DNA of 6,718 nucleotides from contig JAJYBQ010000140.1 of the NCBI GenBank assembly GCA_021778935.1, positions 1 to 6,718 of the forward strand, read 5' to 3'. The stretch is from Pseudomonadota bacterium (GTDB taxonomy: Bacteria; Pseudomonadota; Gammaproteobacteria; Burkholderiales; Burkholderiaceae). Made by a program: the position numbers and the translations under genes. Below the pieces are notes generated by a model. That model was not told where the DNA came from, ran no database searches, and saw only the letters and a program-made list of their open reading frames with translations. This document shows positions 5,688 through 6,718 of this stretch, in pieces (within the stretch, counting starts at the first letter, position 1; every line of letters starts with the position of its first letter).

Positions 5688-6718
5688 ATGCTGAAGAAAA
5701 TCTCCGTCGAGGATCTGCGCCCGGGCATGTTCGTCCACGAGCTATGCGGTTCGTGGTGGGAGCACGCGCTGTGGCGCCGCCGCTTCGCCTGTCGGACACC
5801 GGAAGAGGTCGCCAAGGTGCGCGAAAGCGGGGTCCGGCAGATCCGGATCGACACCGAGCGCGGCGTTGATGTCGCGCCGGACGGTGCGCACCCGGTGGTG
5901 ACGGCGGAACAGGCGCGGCGACAGGTCGATGCCCGGCTCGATCGGGCGGCGGTCGGGCCCCGGACCGTCCCGGAACCCAGGGTGGAGGTCGCGGAAGAAC
6001 TGGCGGCAGCAAAGTCCCTGCTGACCCGGTCCCGCTCAGGCATGTCCCGGCTGTTTGCCGAGGCGCGGTCCGGAACCGCGATCGACATGGATCTTGCCGA
6101 AGAAGTCGCCGCCAAGGTGGCCGCGTCGGTGGTCCGGCACCCGGGTGCGCTGATCAGCCTGGCGCGCCTGCGCAGCGCCGACGATTACACGTACCTGCAT
6201 TCGATTGCCGTCAGCGCGTCGATGGCGGTGCTGGCGCGGCAACTGGGCATGGACGAGGCGGACATCCGGAAGGCCGGACTGGCCGGACTGCTGCTCGACA
6301 TCGGCAAGGCACGCATTGCGCCGCAGGTTCTGAACAAGCGCGGCGCGTTGACCGAAGTTGAGTTCGCCGCGGTGCGTGCGCATGCCGTAGAGGGGTATGC
6401 CTTGCTCGGCGAAATGGGGATCACCGACCCCGATGTGCTCGACGTCTGCCTGCATCATCACGAGAAATTCGACGGCACCGGCTACCCGCATGGGCTGAAG
6501 GGCGACGAGATCGGCCAGATGGCGCGCATGGCGGCGGTTTGCGACACCTTTGACGCGCTTACCGCGCCGCGGCCGTATCGCCAATCCCTGGGAGTGGGGC
6601 CGGCGGATGCCGTGCGCAGCATGGCGGACTGGGCGCAGGAGCAATTCGACGAATCGGTGTTCCAGGCGTTCGTGAAGGCGGTCGGGGTGTACCCGATCGG
6701 CTCGATCGTGCGCCTTGC
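5688..6718 (+). CDS. DUF3391-HD-GYP domain protein with degenerate HD motif (3' end off the window)
   Basis: 343 codons are visible; the protein continues past the right edge (relatives are about 400-430 aa). Residues 1 to about 130 match DUF3391: VEDLRPGMFVHELCGSWWEH, then RESGVRQIRIDTERGVDV. From about 150 an HD-GYP domain follows, a family that hydrolyses cyclic di-GMP using a metal cluster. Expected ligands seen are His171 (TYLHS), His232 (VRAHA), His257-His258 (HHE), and Asp286 (VCDTFDAL); the GYP signature is HHEKFDGTGYPHGLKG (257-272). The HD doublet itself is changed: where relatives have LLHDIGK this protein has LLLDIGK, with Leu203 (CTC, 6294-6296) before Asp204. Loss of that His should weaken or alter metal binding, so activity is uncertain. 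No transmembrane segment is seen. The start agrees with the usual beginning of DUF3391; no good ribosome site precedes it. Confidence 0.92.
   Translation, partial: MLKKISVEDLRPGMFVHELCGSWWEHALWRRRFACRTPEEVAKVRESGVRQIRIDTERGVDVAPDGAHPVVTAEQARRQVDARLDRAAVGPRTVPEPRVEVAEELAAAKSLLTRSRSGMSRLFAEARSGTAIDMDLAEEVAAKVAASVVRHPGALISLARLRSADDYTYLHSIAVSASMAVLARQLGMDEADIRKAGLAGLLLDIGKARIAPQVLNKRGALTEVEFAAVRAHAVEGYALLGEMGITDPDVLDVCLHHHEKFDGTGYPHGLKGDEIGQMARMAAVCDTFDALTAPRPYRQSLGVGPADAVRSMADWAQEQFDESVFQAFVKAVGVYPIGSIVRL

Overview
The window comes from a high-GC Gram-negative bacterium, most likely a betaproteobacterium (a Rhodocyclales/Azoarcus-Thauera-like relative is my best guess). The main reasons are the MetK protein, whose sequence reads like betaproteobacterial S-adenosylmethionine synthetase; two HtrB/LpxL-type lipid A acyltransferase genes lying divergently next to metK; and a DUF3391-HD-GYP protein of a type common in this class. 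Taxonomy is inferred from recalled family resemblance, not from a search.

Layout from left to right. (1) Positions 1-1415, minus strand: a nearly complete NodT-family outer-membrane efflux lipoprotein whose C-terminus runs off the left edge. (2) 1416-1721: a 306-base gap with a perfect 7-bp dyad (possible operator) and an imperfect hairpin. (3) 1722-2171, minus: a small exported four-cysteine protein of unknown function. (4) 2172-2380: a gap with a small hairpin plus T7 tract and a strong 12-bp stem-loop, probably closing the acyltransferase operon. (5) 2381-4110, minus: two tandem HtrB/LpxL-family acyltransferases overlapping by ATGA. (6) 4111-4368: a divergent intergenic region with a good sigma70-like promoter and a structured leader of about 137 nt in front of metK. 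(7) 4369-5544, plus: metK. (8) 5545-5687: a strong stem-loop resembling the one in region 4. (9) 5688-6718, plus: a DUF3391-HD-GYP protein cut by the right edge, in which the HD signature reads LD.

The genes do not form one system. They are housekeeping and envelope neighbours: lipid A acylation, SAM synthesis, an efflux duct and a probable cyclic-di-GMP signalling protein. I see no phage, insertion sequence, CRISPR array, tRNA or defence module. The points most worth following are the degenerate HD residue, the metK leader with mutually exclusive folds around the Shine-Dalgarno, and the two related stem-loops about 55 nt downstream of two separate transcription units.
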